Below are positions 19,007 through 28,217 of a stretch of 64,000 nt of DNA, one piece after another. Source of the stretch: Alkalihalobacterium alkalinitrilicum (GTDB lineage: Bacteria; Bacillota; Bacilli; Bacillales; Bacillaceae_F); contig NZ_KV917368.1 of the NCBI RefSeq assembly GCF_002019605.1, forward strand, positions 2,385,574-2,449,573, written 5' to 3'. The position numbers and the translations under genes were made by a program. The first letter of the stretch is position 1. The number at the start of each line of letters is the position of its first letter. The notes under the pieces are model-generated. The model worked only from the letters and a program-made list of their open reading frames with translations. It had not been told where the DNA came from and ran no database searches.

Positions 19007-19325
19007 TTCAGCTTCCCCTTTACCGGTTCGATCTAGTAATTAGTTTATTTATGTACTTTAACATCATTCATATACACTAATCTCAGAAAATTATTGTTAA
19101 TTACTAACGCTTCAAACTTTAATAGACTTATATCCGAGTTTTTTTATATGTTTTATAAAGTATATTAAAAATTAAAAGAACGTGCAACATAAAAAATTTA
19201 AGTTTCACTCTAAAAAAAACAGACAAAAACAGCAAAAAAGTGTCAGATACCCTAATCACGAATGCAGCATCTCCAAAAGTAGATTTGCCATAAATTCATG
19301 ATAAGGAATACTAACACTCCAATCA
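19007..19325. other. Intergenic region with siroheme-operon promoter
   Basis: No gene seen. It must hold the siroheme promoter. An 11-base stretch TGTTAAAGTAC (minus strand, 19053-19063) also occurs before cysH (31971-31981). The right part (19208-19260) contains A-rich DNA ending in GTGTCAGATACC, similar to the GTGTCAGGCAC repeat near 32.4 kb. Confidence 0.5.
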
Positions 19326-21413
19326 TTAAAAAAATAATTGTTCAAATTCAGTCGAAGATACTGGCTTACTAATAAGATAACCTTGAATTTGATCACATTG
19401 ATGAGCTTTTAAGAACTCTAACTGATCACTTTCTTCTACTCCTTCAGCAATTACCGACATTTGTAGACTATGAGCCATGGCGATAATAGCACGAACAATT
19501 GATGAATCACCACTTTTTAAAATTTCATCCACAAATGATTTATCTATTTTTAACGTATCGATCGGGTAATCTTTTAAATAGCTTAAAGAGGAATACCCTG
19601 TTCCAAAGTCGTCGATCGATATTTTTATGCCTATATTACGAAGAGTATGAAGTTGACCATTTACATAGTCCTTTTCATGTACAGCGATCGTTTCTGTAAT
19701 CTCAAGTTCTAAATAGACCGGTGCCAGTTGGGTTTCTTTTAAGACTTTAGTTATTGTATCTACAATTTTAGGATTTAAAAATTGACGCGCTGATAAGTTT
19801 ACAGATACTGATATTGGCTTAAAACCACGTTGTTGCCAGTCCGCCGTCTGTTGACAGGCTGTTCTTAAAACCCAATCTCCTATCTCGCTGATCATGCCCG
19901 TTTCTTCTGCAATCGGTATGAATTCTGCAGGAGATACCTGTCCTAACTCACTACTATTCCAGCGAATCAATGCTTCCATCCCAACAATTTGTTGTGTCTT
20001 AACATCTTGTTTTGGTTGATAATGCAATGAAAATTCATTTTGTTCTAACGCTTTTCTCAAGTTTTTTTCAATTTGCAATTCTCTTGAAAGTCCATGATCC
20101 ATATCCGATTTAAAAAATTGAAATGAATTTTTCCCTAACTTCTTCACACGATTTAAAGCAATGTCTGCTTTTTGATATAATTCCTCGTAAGTATTTCCGT
20201 CTTGAGGATATATACTTATGCCCATACTTATCGTGGCAAAATGGTCACTTTGATCTAATCGAATTGGAATTCGCAGTGAGTTCATACAATTTCTAACCAC
20301 AAATTTGATTTCCTCATAGGTGACATCTCGTAAATAGATTAGAAATTCGTCACCACCATGACGAACAATGACATCTTCAGGACGAAGGTTCATTTTCAAA
20401 CGATTAGCAACAGCTTTTAGCAAAAGATCTCCATACCGATGCCCAAGTGTATCATTTACAATTTTAAATCGATCTAAATCAATACTAATAACTGCAATTT
20501 GTTCATCTGTGCCTTCAGCTAACGTCTTTTTTAAATGTTCTTTAAAGTATGTACGATTGGGTAACAAAGTTAGTTCATCATAATAAGCTAAAAAATGCAC
20601 TTTCTCTTCAGCTAATTTCCGTTCACTAATGTCCGTTCTTATTGAAACATACTGATATGGTATACCGTTTTCATTTAAGAACGGTACAATGGTCGTATGC
20701 ATCCAATAATACTCGCCATCCTTTGCCCTATTTTTTACTTCCCCCTGCCAAACTTGTCCATTCCTAATAGTAACCCACATTTCTCGAAAAAACGTTCTAG
20801 AATGATGACCAGAACTTACAATCCGATGGTTTTGACCTAAAAGTTCATTGCGGCTAAACTTAGAGATTTCACAAAACTTATCGTTAACATACCTAATATT
20901 CCCCACGGGATCGGTTATGGCAATAATAGATGCTTGATCTAAAGCAAACTTTATATCGTTTAACTCCTTTAATGATTGCTTTAACTCTGTTTCTGCTTTC
21001 TTGCTTTTGGTTATATCTTTTGACATAAATAATATGCCAACCCATCGATTGTTTTCATATAAATGAACTGATGAATAGGTAACATCAATATGTAAACCTG
21101 ACCGTTTCTTCAAAACAGCTTCTTGATTTTCAATTATTTCTTCTGACCTCATCTGATCAAAAATGGTTTCTTTATCTTCAGTTACAAAAGCAGGAAATTC
21201 TCTTCCAATCAATTCACTTTCTTGCCAACCAAACAATGTCTCTGCTCCAAAATTTAACAAAGTCACTTTTCCATTAATATCTAAAACAGCAATTGCTAAT
21301 GGTGAAGATTGGACAATTGATCTAAGAAGGTTGCAATTTCCCCACAGATGATTTTTTGCAATATGTGTAATTATTTCAGGGCCGTTAGTTACCATGATGC
21401 ATCCTACTTTCAT
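19326..21413 (-). CDS. PAS-PAS-GGDEF-EAL cyclic-di-GMP signalling protein
   Basis: Two PAS domains (about residues 25-140 and 150-265) precede a GGDEF domain and an EAL domain. The second PAS has VGNIRYVNDKFCEISKFSRNELLGQNHRI and a PAC segment ending YQYVSIRTDISERK. The GGDEF site is intact (RHGGDEFLIYL), with no clear RxxD inhibitory motif. The EAL domain keeps MEALIRW, LEITET and DDFGTGYSSL, so both synthesis and hydrolysis of c-di-GMP look possible. No transmembrane segment is visible, so it is probably cytosolic. ATG at 21413 has GGAG upstream. It is transcribed divergently from tnrA. Confidence 0.93.
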   Translation of the reverse strand: MKVGCIMVTNGPEIITHIAKNHLWGNCNLLRSIVQSSPLAIAVLDINGKVTLLNFGAETLFGWQESELIGREFPAFVTEDKETIFDQMRSEEIIENQEAVLKKRSGLHIDVTYSSVHLYENNRWVGILFMSKDITKSKKAETELKQSLKELNDIKFALDQASIIAITDPVGNIRYVNDKFCEISKFSRNELLGQNHRIVSSGHHSRTFFREMWVTIRNGQVWQGEVKNRAKDGEYYWMHTTIVPFLNENGIPYQYVSIRTDISERKLAEEKVHFLAYYDELTLLPNRTYFKEHLKKTLAEGTDEQIAVISIDLDRFKIVNDTLGHRYGDLLLKAVANRLKMNLRPEDVIVRHGGDEFLIYLRDVTYEEIKFVVRNCMNSLRIPIRLDQSDHFATISMGISIYPQDGNTYEELYQKADIALNRVKKLGKNSFQFFKSDMDHGLSRELQIEKNLRKALEQNEFSLHYQPKQDVKTQQIVGMEALIRWNSSELGQVSPAEFIPIAEETGMISEIGDWVLRTACQQTADWQQRGFKPISVSVNLSARQFLNPKIVDTITKVLKETQLAPVYLELEITETIAVHEKDYVNGQLHTLRNIGIKISIDDFGTGYSSLSYLKDYPIDTLKIDKSFVDEILKSGDSSIVRAIIAMAHSLQMSVIAEGVEESDQLEFLKAHQCDQIQGYLISKPVSSTEFEQLFF

Positions 21414-21552
21414 TATGGAATCTCCAATTAATGATCTCTAATAGTTGCCGATAATTCTCTCCTTTTTATATTTTACATTTTTTTTAATTTGAATCTCAAA
21501 AGCAATTTTTACAAATTCTTAAACCTTTATAAGTTAGATTAACAAATCTACA

Positions 21553-21604
21553 TGTTAGATTATCTCACATTTACGCTAATTTTTGTTTTCTCTTATGGTA
21601 TAGT
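21553..21604 (+). promoter_or_regulatory. TnrA box and tnrA promoter
   Basis: TGTTAGATTATCTCACA (21553-21569) fits the TnrA/GlnR consensus TGTNAN7TNACA at every fixed position. An extended -10 (TGGTATAGT, 21597-21604... with TATAGT at 21599-21604) lies 30 bases downstream, placing the box centre near -50, the position used for TnrA activation. This suggests positive autoregulation of tnrA. Confidence 0.75.
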
Positions 21605-21661
21605 AAATAAAAAGAAAAATATGAATTTAAAGAAAGTTGCTTTAATGGAGAGGAGTAACGC

Positions 21662-21964
21662 ATGTCTTATAAAGATAAAAAAGTAATTACGATTGGTATT
21701 GTAAGTGAGCTGACTGGGCTATCTGAACGGAAAATTCGCTATTACGAAGAGCGTAAACTAATCTTCCCAGAGCGCTCCAAAGGTGGTACTAGAAAATACT
21801 CATTTCTTGATGTAGAACGACTCGTCGATATTGCCAACAAAATGGAAGATGGAATGCAAACGTTTGAAATTCGAAAAATGGAACAAAAAGAACTCAAGAA
21901 AAAGGAAGTTCGCGAGCGTATGTTACGTGGCCAATTAAATGCCGCTTTCAATATGAGGAAATAA
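21662..21964 (+). CDS. tnrA: MerR-family nitrogen regulator TnrA
   Basis: Global nitrogen regulator that binds DNA under nitrogen limitation and is held by feedback-inhibited glutamine synthetase. The 100-residue protein has the MerR winged helix ([37 protein letters not shown]) and a short C-terminal tail ([17 protein letters not shown]) like the glutamine-synthetase-binding tail of B. subtilis TnrA. It lacks a glnA neighbour, which favours TnrA over GlnR. ATG at 21662 has GGAGAGGAG upstream. A TnrA box lies before the promoter and a strong terminator overlaps the stop codon. Confidence 0.9.
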   Translation: MSYKDKKVITIGIVSELTGLSERKIRYYEERKLIFPERSKGGTRKYSFLDVERLVDIANKMEDGMQTFEIRKMEQKELKKKEVRERMLRGQLNAAFNMRK

Positions 21965-22002
21965 GCAATTGAACGATACCGTTTCAATTGCTTATTTTTT
22001 TT
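21961..22002 (+). terminator. tnrA intrinsic terminator
   Basis: A 13-bp perfect stem (ATAAGCAATTGAA and its complement) with a short loop followed by eight T. The tnrA stop codon lies inside the left arm. Confidence 0.9.
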
Positions 22003-22159
22003 GTTCTTTTATCGCTTCTAAAGCAAATTATAGGAAAATACATTTCCTCTTTCTACGATTAATTCTTTTTTCTAATCATAAGAAGTTAAGTTTATGGAAA
22101 GATATTATGGAACTACTTAAACAACTTGATTTATTTGCATTTTGAAAGGGCTGACTTTT

Positions 22160-23062
22160 ATGTCTTACGACTGTATTATCATCGGCGGTGGAATTGCAGG
22201 ACTTCAAGCCGCAATTCAATTAGGTCGATATAATCACAATATCGTTATTATTGATAATGGTAGAGGCCGTTCAACTTTGTGTAAAGAATATCATAATTTA
22301 CTCGGATGGCCAGATGGTGTTAGTGGGGATTATTTTCGAGAAATGGGCAGAAAGCAAACTTTAACTTATGGAGTCGAAATTATTAACGACACCGCAAATA
22401 CAATTTCTAATGAAGAAAATGGAACTTTTGTGGTTCAATTAAAAAATGGACCATCACTTCACGGAAAAAAACTATTACTTGCTACAGGAATGACGGAACG
22501 AATTCCCGATCTTGATGGAATTTATGAGTGTCTAGGAAAGTCCATTTATATTTGCCCTGATTGTGACGGTTATGAAGTATCTAAACAGAAAACGATCGTT
22601 ATTGGGTCGGGTAATAAAGGAGCTCATCTCTCACTCATATTAACCTATTGGACAAATGATATTATCTATGTGAACTACGACCTTGAAGACATTGATCAAG
22701 AACTAAAAGTTAAACTCAAAAATAAACATATTCCACTATATCAAGAAAGTATTAGTGAAATGCATTACGAAAAAGAAGGGTATATTTCAGGGGTTACGTT
22801 ATTAAATGGTTATAAAATTGAAGCTAACCGTGCCTTCTTAGCCATGAAAGGAACAAAAGTTAATTCTGACATAGCAGGTCATATTGGCGTTGAACGATTA
22901 GAGAATATGCATATCAACGTTAACCCTCGTACAAAGGAAACAAATGTCCCCAATGTTTGGGCAGTTGGAGACTTAATCAATCACTCCCAATTATTAAGTG
23001 TTGCTATTGGAGATGGAGCCCAGGCGGCAATTTGGATACACAAAAGTTTAGTATCTTCCTAA
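22160..23062 (+). CDS. Thioredoxin reductase-like FAD/NAD(P) oxidoreductase
   Basis: Flavoprotein of the TrxB/AhpF class. It has an FAD-binding motif at the N-terminus (CIIIGGGIAGLQAA), a redox-type motif CPDCDG at about residue 132, an NAD(P)-binding GSGNKGAHLS and a C-terminal FAD motif NVWAVGDL. True thioredoxin reductases have CATCDG, so the substrate may differ. The frame is open from TTG at 22142, but ATG at 22160 with AAAGGG ten bases before it is more likely, giving 300 residues. It begins the plus-strand run ending at 26258, 19 bases before the deacetylase. Confidence 0.85.
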   Translation: MSYDCIIIGGGIAGLQAAIQLGRYNHNIVIIDNGRGRSTLCKEYHNLLGWPDGVSGDYFREMGRKQTLTYGVEIINDTANTISNEENGTFVVQLKNGPSLHGKKLLLATGMTERIPDLDGIYECLGKSIYICPDCDGYEVSKQKTIVIGSGNKGAHLSLILTYWTNDIIYVNYDLEDIDQELKVKLKNKHIPLYQESISEMHYEKEGYISGVTLLNGYKIEANRAFLAMKGTKVNSDIAGHIGVERLENMHINVNPRTKETNVPNVWAVGDLINHSQLLSVAIGDGAQAAIWIHKSLVSS

Positions 23063-23081
23063 AAGAGGAGCTGGTACATAA

Positions 23082-23906
23082 ATGAAAAAGGTTATTTTGT
23101 TTATAGCATTATTAACTGTCCTAACTTACTTGCCATCACAAATATTTGCTAAAGATAATATTTCTTATGAAACTTCAGATAACAAGCCGATACGAGCCGC
23201 GATCATTATTGATGATTTTGGTGGAGATGTAAATGGAGTCGATGAATTTTTCGCCTCTAAAATCCCAATTACCGTAGCCGTTATGCCTTTCTTAAAGAAC
23301 AGTGAAGAACAAGCCATAAAAGCACATGAACTTGGATTAGAAGTAATGCTTCACCTTCCTCTTGAACCTAAAAAGGGAAAAAAATCGTGGCTTGGTCCTA
23401 ATCCCATTACAAGTGATTTAAGTGACGATGAAGTCAGAAAAAGAGTCAAGGCAGCCATTGAAAGCATTCCTCATGTAGCTGGGATTAATAACCACATGGG
23501 TTCAAAAATTGTCGAAGACGAAAAGATAATGCGAATTATACTTGAGGTTGTAAAAGAACATAACCTATACGTAATTGATAGTGGTACGAGTGGTAAATCT
23601 GTCATTCCTAGATTAGCAGAAGAAATGAATATCCCTTGGGCTACCCGAGATACATTTCTAGATGATACGCATTCTCCAAGTAGTCACGTTTATAAGCAAA
23701 TGCTTAAAATGGCTAAAGTAGCCAGCAAACGTGGAAAAGCTATCGGTATAGGACATGTAGGAATAAAAGGCCAGGAAACTGTAAAAGGAGTCCAATCTGC
23801 TTTGCCATACTTTAAAGAAAACGGAATCGAAATTGTACCTGCTTCTCACTTATTAGAAACAAAAATTGACAAAGATCCTGAGAATTTCTGGAATGCGGAT
23901 GAATGA
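23082..23906 (+). CDS. Secreted divergent polysaccharide deacetylase (YibQ/DUF610 family)
   Basis: A 274-residue protein with an N-terminal signal peptide ([23 protein letters not shown]). The rest matches the divergent NodB-like family: [56 protein letters not shown] and AIGIGHVG. The family fold is a carbohydrate deacetylase but activity and substrate are largely unknown. A strong ribosome site (GAGGAG) precedes ATG. It is 19 bases after the flavoprotein gene and 13 bases before the GNAT start. It likely acts outside the membrane on cell-wall or surface polysaccharide. Confidence 0.86.
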   Translation: MKKVILFIALLTVLTYLPSQIFAKDNISYETSDNKPIRAAIIIDDFGGDVNGVDEFFASKIPITVAVMPFLKNSEEQAIKAHELGLEVMLHLPLEPKKGKKSWLGPNPITSDLSDDEVRKRVKAAIESIPHVAGINNHMGSKIVEDEKIMRIILEVVKEHNLYVIDSGTSGKSVIPRLAEEMNIPWATRDTFLDDTHSPSSHVYKQMLKMAKVASKRGKAIGIGHVGIKGQETVKGVQSALPYFKENGIEIVPASHLLETKIDKDPENFWNADE

Positions 23907-23919
23907 AGGAGGTTTTCCC

Positions 23920-24486
23920 TTGTTGCTTAAAGAACTATCCACAACGATTGAACAGTTTGAAGCCAAAGATGGTACTACAGTAACCTTTCGTCCTGCTACA
24001 ATTCAAGACAGCAAAGGTATTGTTAACGCCGTAGAGGAAATTGTTGCTGAAGGTACTTACTTACAAAAGGAAACGGTTCGCAGTGTAGAGGAAGAACGCC
24101 AATTTATTAATGAAATGAAATCCAATGAGAATATGTATATTGTCGTTGATATAAATGGAAAAGTAAGTGGGTTAGCTCGAGTCCTTCGCGGTTCACTTGA
24201 AATGAAGAAACATACTGGTTTATTTCGTACTTGGTTAACACCTGATGCTCAAGGAAAAGGGATCGGGAAAAAATTAATGTCATACACACTTCATTGGTGC
24301 AAATTAAATAAATTTCATAAATTATGTTTAACGGTCTTTGCATCCAATCATGTTGCCGTTGAATTATATAAGAAAGTTGGCTTTGTTATTGAAGGAATAC
24401 AAAAGGAACAAGTTTGGTTAAATGGAACTTTTGATGATGAAGTATTTATGGCTTACTTTTTTCAGTCAGGTGGTGAAGAAAAATGA
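23920..24486 (+). CDS. GNAT-family N-acetyltransferase
   Basis: A predicted acyl-CoA-dependent acetyltransferase of 189 residues. The GNAT core is seen in TVTFRPATIQDSKGI, then LFRTWLTPDAQGKGIGKKLMSYTL with the QGKGIG acetyl-CoA loop, and SNHVAVELYKKVGF near the C-terminus. The frame is open further upstream, but TTG at 23920 has AAGGAGG seven bases before it, right after the deacetylase stop, so I chose it over ATG at 23899. Its stop overlaps the subtilase ATG by four bases. The substrate is unknown; RimL/RimI-like N-terminal or small-molecule acetylation are both possible. Confidence 0.82.
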   Translation: MLLKELSTTIEQFEAKDGTTVTFRPATIQDSKGIVNAVEEIVAEGTYLQKETVRSVEEERQFINEMKSNENMYIVVDINGKVSGLARVLRGSLEMKKHTGLFRTWLTPDAQGKGIGKKLMSYTLHWCKLNKFHKLCLTVFASNHVAVELYKKVGFVIEGIQKEQVWLNGTFDDEVFMAYFFQSGGEEK

Positions 24487-26258
24487 AAAAAATCTATCAA
24501 GCAGCATTTCTCGTAGGCGGATTTATTTTTTTAGGTTTAGTCATTCTCGTCCTTTCAAACGATGACGAATTAGGAATGCAACAAACTCCACCATCTACCC
24601 AAAATTTAGAACGACTTGAACAAAAGGGGATGGACCAAGTGTTAGCTGATGACCTTTCGAAGACGACATCGATGTTCCTTTCACAACTCTCCTTACAACT
24701 TGATCGTTGGGCTAAGCAAGATAAAAGTGACCATGAATTACAAAGTGCATTTGCAAAAGAAGTTCGAGAGCACCCACATTTTCATTCTTTTGCAATTGTT
24801 GACAATGGAAAGTTATCTGAGACAGTCGGTGAGATAAATGCGAAGAGAGTCAAGCAACTACACCATCAACGTGGTGACTTGTCCTTTTCTGATCCATACA
24901 AAATAGATGGTGAAGATTATTTTATGATTGGAAAAAAATTAGAAGATGATAAGATCGTCGCTGGTGAAATCGATCTAACTTTTGTGAAAAACTTTATTAA
25001 AGACATGGCATCCGTGGCAGATGCCAATGGAAACTTTTTTGTTTCTGGTAACAATCCAGATGTGCAATGGAAAACAACAAAAGACTTACCCAAAGGAGTA
25101 TCGGCGCAAACTGTCCCAGAGCTCGATTGGCAAATTGTCGTTCATTCTGACGCTGAAGATGGTGAAGAGCAGCATTACATTGAAGGACAAGCTGTCATTA
25201 AACTAGTTGATCAGGAAAACAGTGAATCTTGGATTAAAGAACAAGCCGACTTGTCACTGATCAAAAATAGTGATCCTTATTATGTAATACAATCAGAGAC
25301 TAAAACAACAGACCAGCTCCTAAATGAATTATCTGCTCACCCAGATATTGAGTTTGTTGAACCAAACTTTTTATTTACAAAGCAAGCAAATGTGACTATA
25401 CCAAACGATGAATTCTTTCAACCGTATCAATGGAACTTAAGTCAGATTTCTGCAGAAGAAGGCTGGGAAGTAACAGACGGTTCAGAAGGAACAACGATTG
25501 CTGTATTAGATACAGGGGTTGACCCTGAGCATCAAGATCTAAAAGGCAAAGTTCTCCAAGGGTATAATGCATTTGATGGTACAGCTAGGTCCAATGATCA
25601 GCACGGACATGGAACACATGTTGCAGGCATCGCTGCCGCTATCTCTAATAATGTAACAGGAATTGCTGGTGTAGCCTGGCAAAATAACATTCTGCCTGTG
25701 AAAGTTCTAAATGAACATGGAGAAGGTTCATCTTTTGAAGTTGCACGAGGAATACGTTGGGCTGTTGACAATGGTGCACAAGTGATTAATATGAGCCTAG
25801 GAGATTATCACAACTCTTACATCTTACATGATGCTATCAAATATGCTCACAACAATGATGTTGTATTAATTGCAGCTAGCGGCAATGATAACGTCAGTGA
25901 TCCTATGTATCCAGCCGATTATAAAGAAGTACTTACTGTTGCAGCAACTGACGACAAACGTGAACGTGCATTTTTCTCTAATTATGGTCACCATATCGAT
26001 GTTGCAGCACCAGGGGAACATATACCGAGCTTATTTCCAAATGATAACTACGTGATTATGTCAGGAACTTCGATGGCCGCACCCCATGTCGCAGGTTTAG
26101 CGGGTTTAATCCGCTCTATTGATCCTGAACTAACGAACGAAGATGTCTATGAACTCATAACGTCAACGGCAATCGATTTAGGTCAAAGCGGTCGTGATCC
26201 GTATTATGGTGCAGGAGAAATTAATGTCGGTGATGCGTTACGACAGTTAACCAACTAA
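24483..26258 (+). CDS. Membrane-anchored subtilisin-like serine protease with Cache-like region
   Basis: S8 peptidase of 591 residues. The catalytic triad is intact: Asp343 in AVLDTGVDPEH, His376 in HGHGTHVAG and Ser530 in SGTSMAAPHVAG. An uncleaved-looking hydrophobic segment at residues 7-26 anchors it with the protease outside. Residues about 40-225 are not protease; the pattern (FAIVDNGKLSETVG, SDPYKIDGEDYFMIGKKL, VAGEIDLTFVKNFI) resembles an extracellular PDC/Cache sensor. Residues about 235-300 look like an I9-type propeptide (YVIQSETKTTDQLL, DIEFVEPNFLF). It is translationally coupled to the GNAT gene. The closest relatives are thermitase-like cell-surface subtilases. Confidence 0.88.
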   Translation: MKKIYQAAFLVGGFIFLGLVILVLSNDDELGMQQTPPSTQNLERLEQKGMDQVLADDLSKTTSMFLSQLSLQLDRWAKQDKSDHELQSAFAKEVREHPHFHSFAIVDNGKLSETVGEINAKRVKQLHHQRGDLSFSDPYKIDGEDYFMIGKKLEDDKIVAGEIDLTFVKNFIKDMASVADANGNFFVSGNNPDVQWKTTKDLPKGVSAQTVPELDWQIVVHSDAEDGEEQHYIEGQAVIKLVDQENSESWIKEQADLSLIKNSDPYYVIQSETKTTDQLLNELSAHPDIEFVEPNFLFTKQANVTIPNDEFFQPYQWNLSQISAEEGWEVTDGSEGTTIAVLDTGVDPEHQDLKGKVLQGYNAFDGTARSNDQHGHGTHVAGIAAAISNNVTGIAGVAWQNNILPVKVLNEHGEGSSFEVARGIRWAVDNGAQVINMSLGDYHNSYILHDAIKYAHNNDVVLIAASGNDNVSDPMYPADYKEVLTVAATDDKRERAFFSNYGHHIDVAAPGEHIPSLFPNDNYVIMSGTSMAAPHVAGLAGLIRSIDPELTNEDVYELITSTAIDLGQSGRDPYYGAGEINVGDALRQLTN

Positions 26259-26320
26259 ACACAACAAATGAAAAACAAAGAATATCGCCTTTTATTAATT
26301 CTTTTACCATTTTGCAAAGC

Positions 26321-26357
26321 GAAAAGCTTTTTGTCAGAATGAGACAAAAAGCTTTTC
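26321..26357. terminator. Bidirectional terminator between convergent genes
   Basis: A perfect 15-bp stem (GAAAAGCTTTTTGTC) with a 7-base loop sits between the subtilase stop and the DUF3906 stop, so it can serve both strands. Confidence 0.75.
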
Positions 26358-26368
26358 ATATGATAAAT

Positions 26369-26566
26369 CTATTTAACCATAAATCCCGTTCCGGTTCGTA
26401 CTGGCTTTTTCTCAACGAGAACGACTTCTTTTATCTTTGGTAACTTTAAATACTCTTTCTCTACCTCTATCTCAGCTAAGTTAAATGCTGCTTCTTCCTC
26501 TTTAGCCGCTACAATTACAGTGACAATGGTATCTTCCAACGTAACTTCAAAACGAAATAGATACAT
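26369..26566 (-). CDS. DUF3906 family small protein
   Basis: A 65-residue protein (YLFRFEVTLEDTIVTVIVAAKEEEAAFNLAEIEVEK) that I recognise as the DUF3906 family, of unknown function. It starts five bases after the sulfite reductase stop with no good ribosome site, so it is probably translated by coupling. Its place at the end of the sulfite reductase unit suggests a role tied to sulfite or siroheme metabolism, but this is inference from position only. Confidence 0.7.
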   Translation of the reverse strand: MYLFRFEVTLEDTIVTVIVAAKEEEAAFNLAEIEVEKEYLKLPKIKEVVLVEKKPVRTGTGFMVK

Positions 26567-26571
26567 CGGTT

Positions 26572-28191
26572 TTATGCATGTGCCGTAAGAATTTGATCTA
26601 AACTTTCTTGAATGGCATCAATACCAACTCGCTGACTAAACTGATAGAAGTTTTCTTTTGGTTGTTTCTTTTCCTTAAAGATAGACAATAATTGTTCAAG
26701 TACTACATTAAGCTCATCTGCATCCACTTTTCCTTTAAGCTTCTCATTAAATTGAGCGACCTCTTTTTCTAACGTACCGCCAACATAAATTTCAAACGCT
26801 TCAACCATCCCTTTATCTGGGGTTTTCATTTTGACACCTTGGAGTCCTATATCTGCAATTTGACGTTGACCACAGGAATTCGGACAACCCACCATATGGA
26901 AACGTACTGGAACATCAAGCTCTATTTTAGTATCTAGATATTCTGCAACTCGTCTCATTCTTTCTTTCGTTTCAACGATTGCAAGATTACAATATTCAAT
27001 TCCTGTACAGGAAACAGAATAACCAATAAAACCTTTAGGATTTACATGGATACGTTCGAACAATTTTTCTCGCAAAAGCAGATCTACCTTTTCGTTTGGT
27101 ACATTTGGCACAATCAAATTTTGCGAATTACATGTGCCGATTTCACCATTTCCATATTCTCTTGCAATTCGGGCAAGGTCAAACCATTCAACCGAACTCA
27201 TACGACCTACTGGTACATTAAACCCTACATAACTTAACCCTTCTTGTTTTTGCGGGTACGCACCATAAAAATAGCCTGCGTTCCAATCTTTTACTTGACA
27301 TGTTCCTTTTGCTGGTAATTCACCATAATACTCAACGAGCTTATCTTTAAATTTCTCAACACCCCAATCAGCAATTAAGAACTTTAAACGGGCACGATGA
27401 CGTTTCTCACGGTAACCATGATCACGGTAAACCGAAGTGATCGCAATTGCTACATCTTTAACTTGCTCAGGTCGAACAAAAACATCAAGCTCTTCTGCTA
27501 AGTATGGTTTCGCAGATAGTCCCCCACCTACTTTAACATGGAAACCAACGACTTCTTCACCATCGATTTCTTTAGTTGCTGGTGTAAATGCTAAACAGTT
27601 GATTTTGTCATTTCCTGCATTATGTACATTTGCTGAAATTGACATTTTATATTTACGTGGTAAGTTCGAAAAGTCTTCATTTCGCTGGAAGAAACGGTAT
27701 ACGTCTTCAACAATTTCACGTGTGTCAAATAGTTCATTTGGATCAATGCCCGCTAATGGATTACCAACAATCGTACGAGGAATATCTCCACAAGCTCCTA
27801 CCGATGAAAGGCCGACACTTTCTAAACGTTTAAAAATATCAGGCATTTGTTCAATTGTTAACCAGTGATATTGAATCGCTTGTCTCGTTGTAATATCAAT
27901 GACATCTCGACCATAATCACGCCCAATACCAGCTAAAACTTCAGCTTGTTCGTTTGTAATAATTCCAGATGGAATGTTCACTCGCATCATAAAATAACCG
28001 TCTTCTTTCGGCTTTTGCAAATAAAGACCCGCCCATTTAAACAGGCTCCACTCTTCTTTTGGTATTGATTCAAAGCCTTCCTTTGCATATTTATCAATAT
28101 CATTTAAGATTTCGAGGCCATCTTTGACTAACTTTAACTTCTCATCTTTACTTATCTTCTCATCGTTAGCCCACGTTTTTTCATAAGCCAT
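26572..28191 (-). CDS. Siroheme/4Fe-4S sulfite (nitrite) reductase, ferredoxin type
   Basis: A one-polypeptide reductase of 539 residues with two ferrodoxin-like half domains and two sulfite/nitrite reductase domains. The cluster-siroheme ligands are SCTGIEYC and GCPNSC, about residues 415-455. Other family marks are YFMMRVNIPSG, ITTRQAIQYHW and GACGDIPRTIVGNPL. Proteins of this shape reduce sulfite or nitrite with ferredoxin. Its position directly after cysC favours sulfite. It replaces the two-subunit CysJI used in B. subtilis. ATG at 28191 has GGGGGAAG upstream. Siroheme would come from the operon at 16.1-19.0 kb. Confidence 0.9.
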   Translation of the reverse strand: MAYEKTWANDEKISKDEKLKLVKDGLEILNDIDKYAKEGFESIPKEEWSLFKWAGLYLQKPKEDGYFMMRVNIPSGIITNEQAEVLAGIGRDYGRDVIDITTRQAIQYHWLTIEQMPDIFKRLESVGLSSVGACGDIPRTIVGNPLAGIDPNELFDTREIVEDVYRFFQRNEDFSNLPRKYKMSISANVHNAGNDKINCLAFTPATKEIDGEEVVGFHVKVGGGLSAKPYLAEELDVFVRPEQVKDVAIAITSVYRDHGYREKRHRARLKFLIADWGVEKFKDKLVEYYGELPAKGTCQVKDWNAGYFYGAYPQKQEGLSYVGFNVPVGRMSSVEWFDLARIAREYGNGEIGTCNSQNLIVPNVPNEKVDLLLREKLFERIHVNPKGFIGYSVSCTGIEYCNLAIVETKERMRRVAEYLDTKIELDVPVRFHMVGCPNSCGQRQIADIGLQGVKMKTPDKGMVEAFEIYVGGTLEKEVAQFNEKLKGKVDADELNVVLEQLLSIFKEKKQPKENFYQFSQRVGIDAIQESLDQILTAHA

Positions 28192-28217
28192 TCTTTCTTC
28201 CCCCTAAAACTTCTGTA

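Noticed and set aside
22142-22159. TTG start of the TrxB-like gene
   Set aside because: ATG at 22160 has AAAGGG at proper distance and gives the usual MSYDCIIIGGG start.
27437-27868. Plus-strand frame of 143 residues
   Set aside because: Antisense to the sulfite reductase gene, which is strongly supported.
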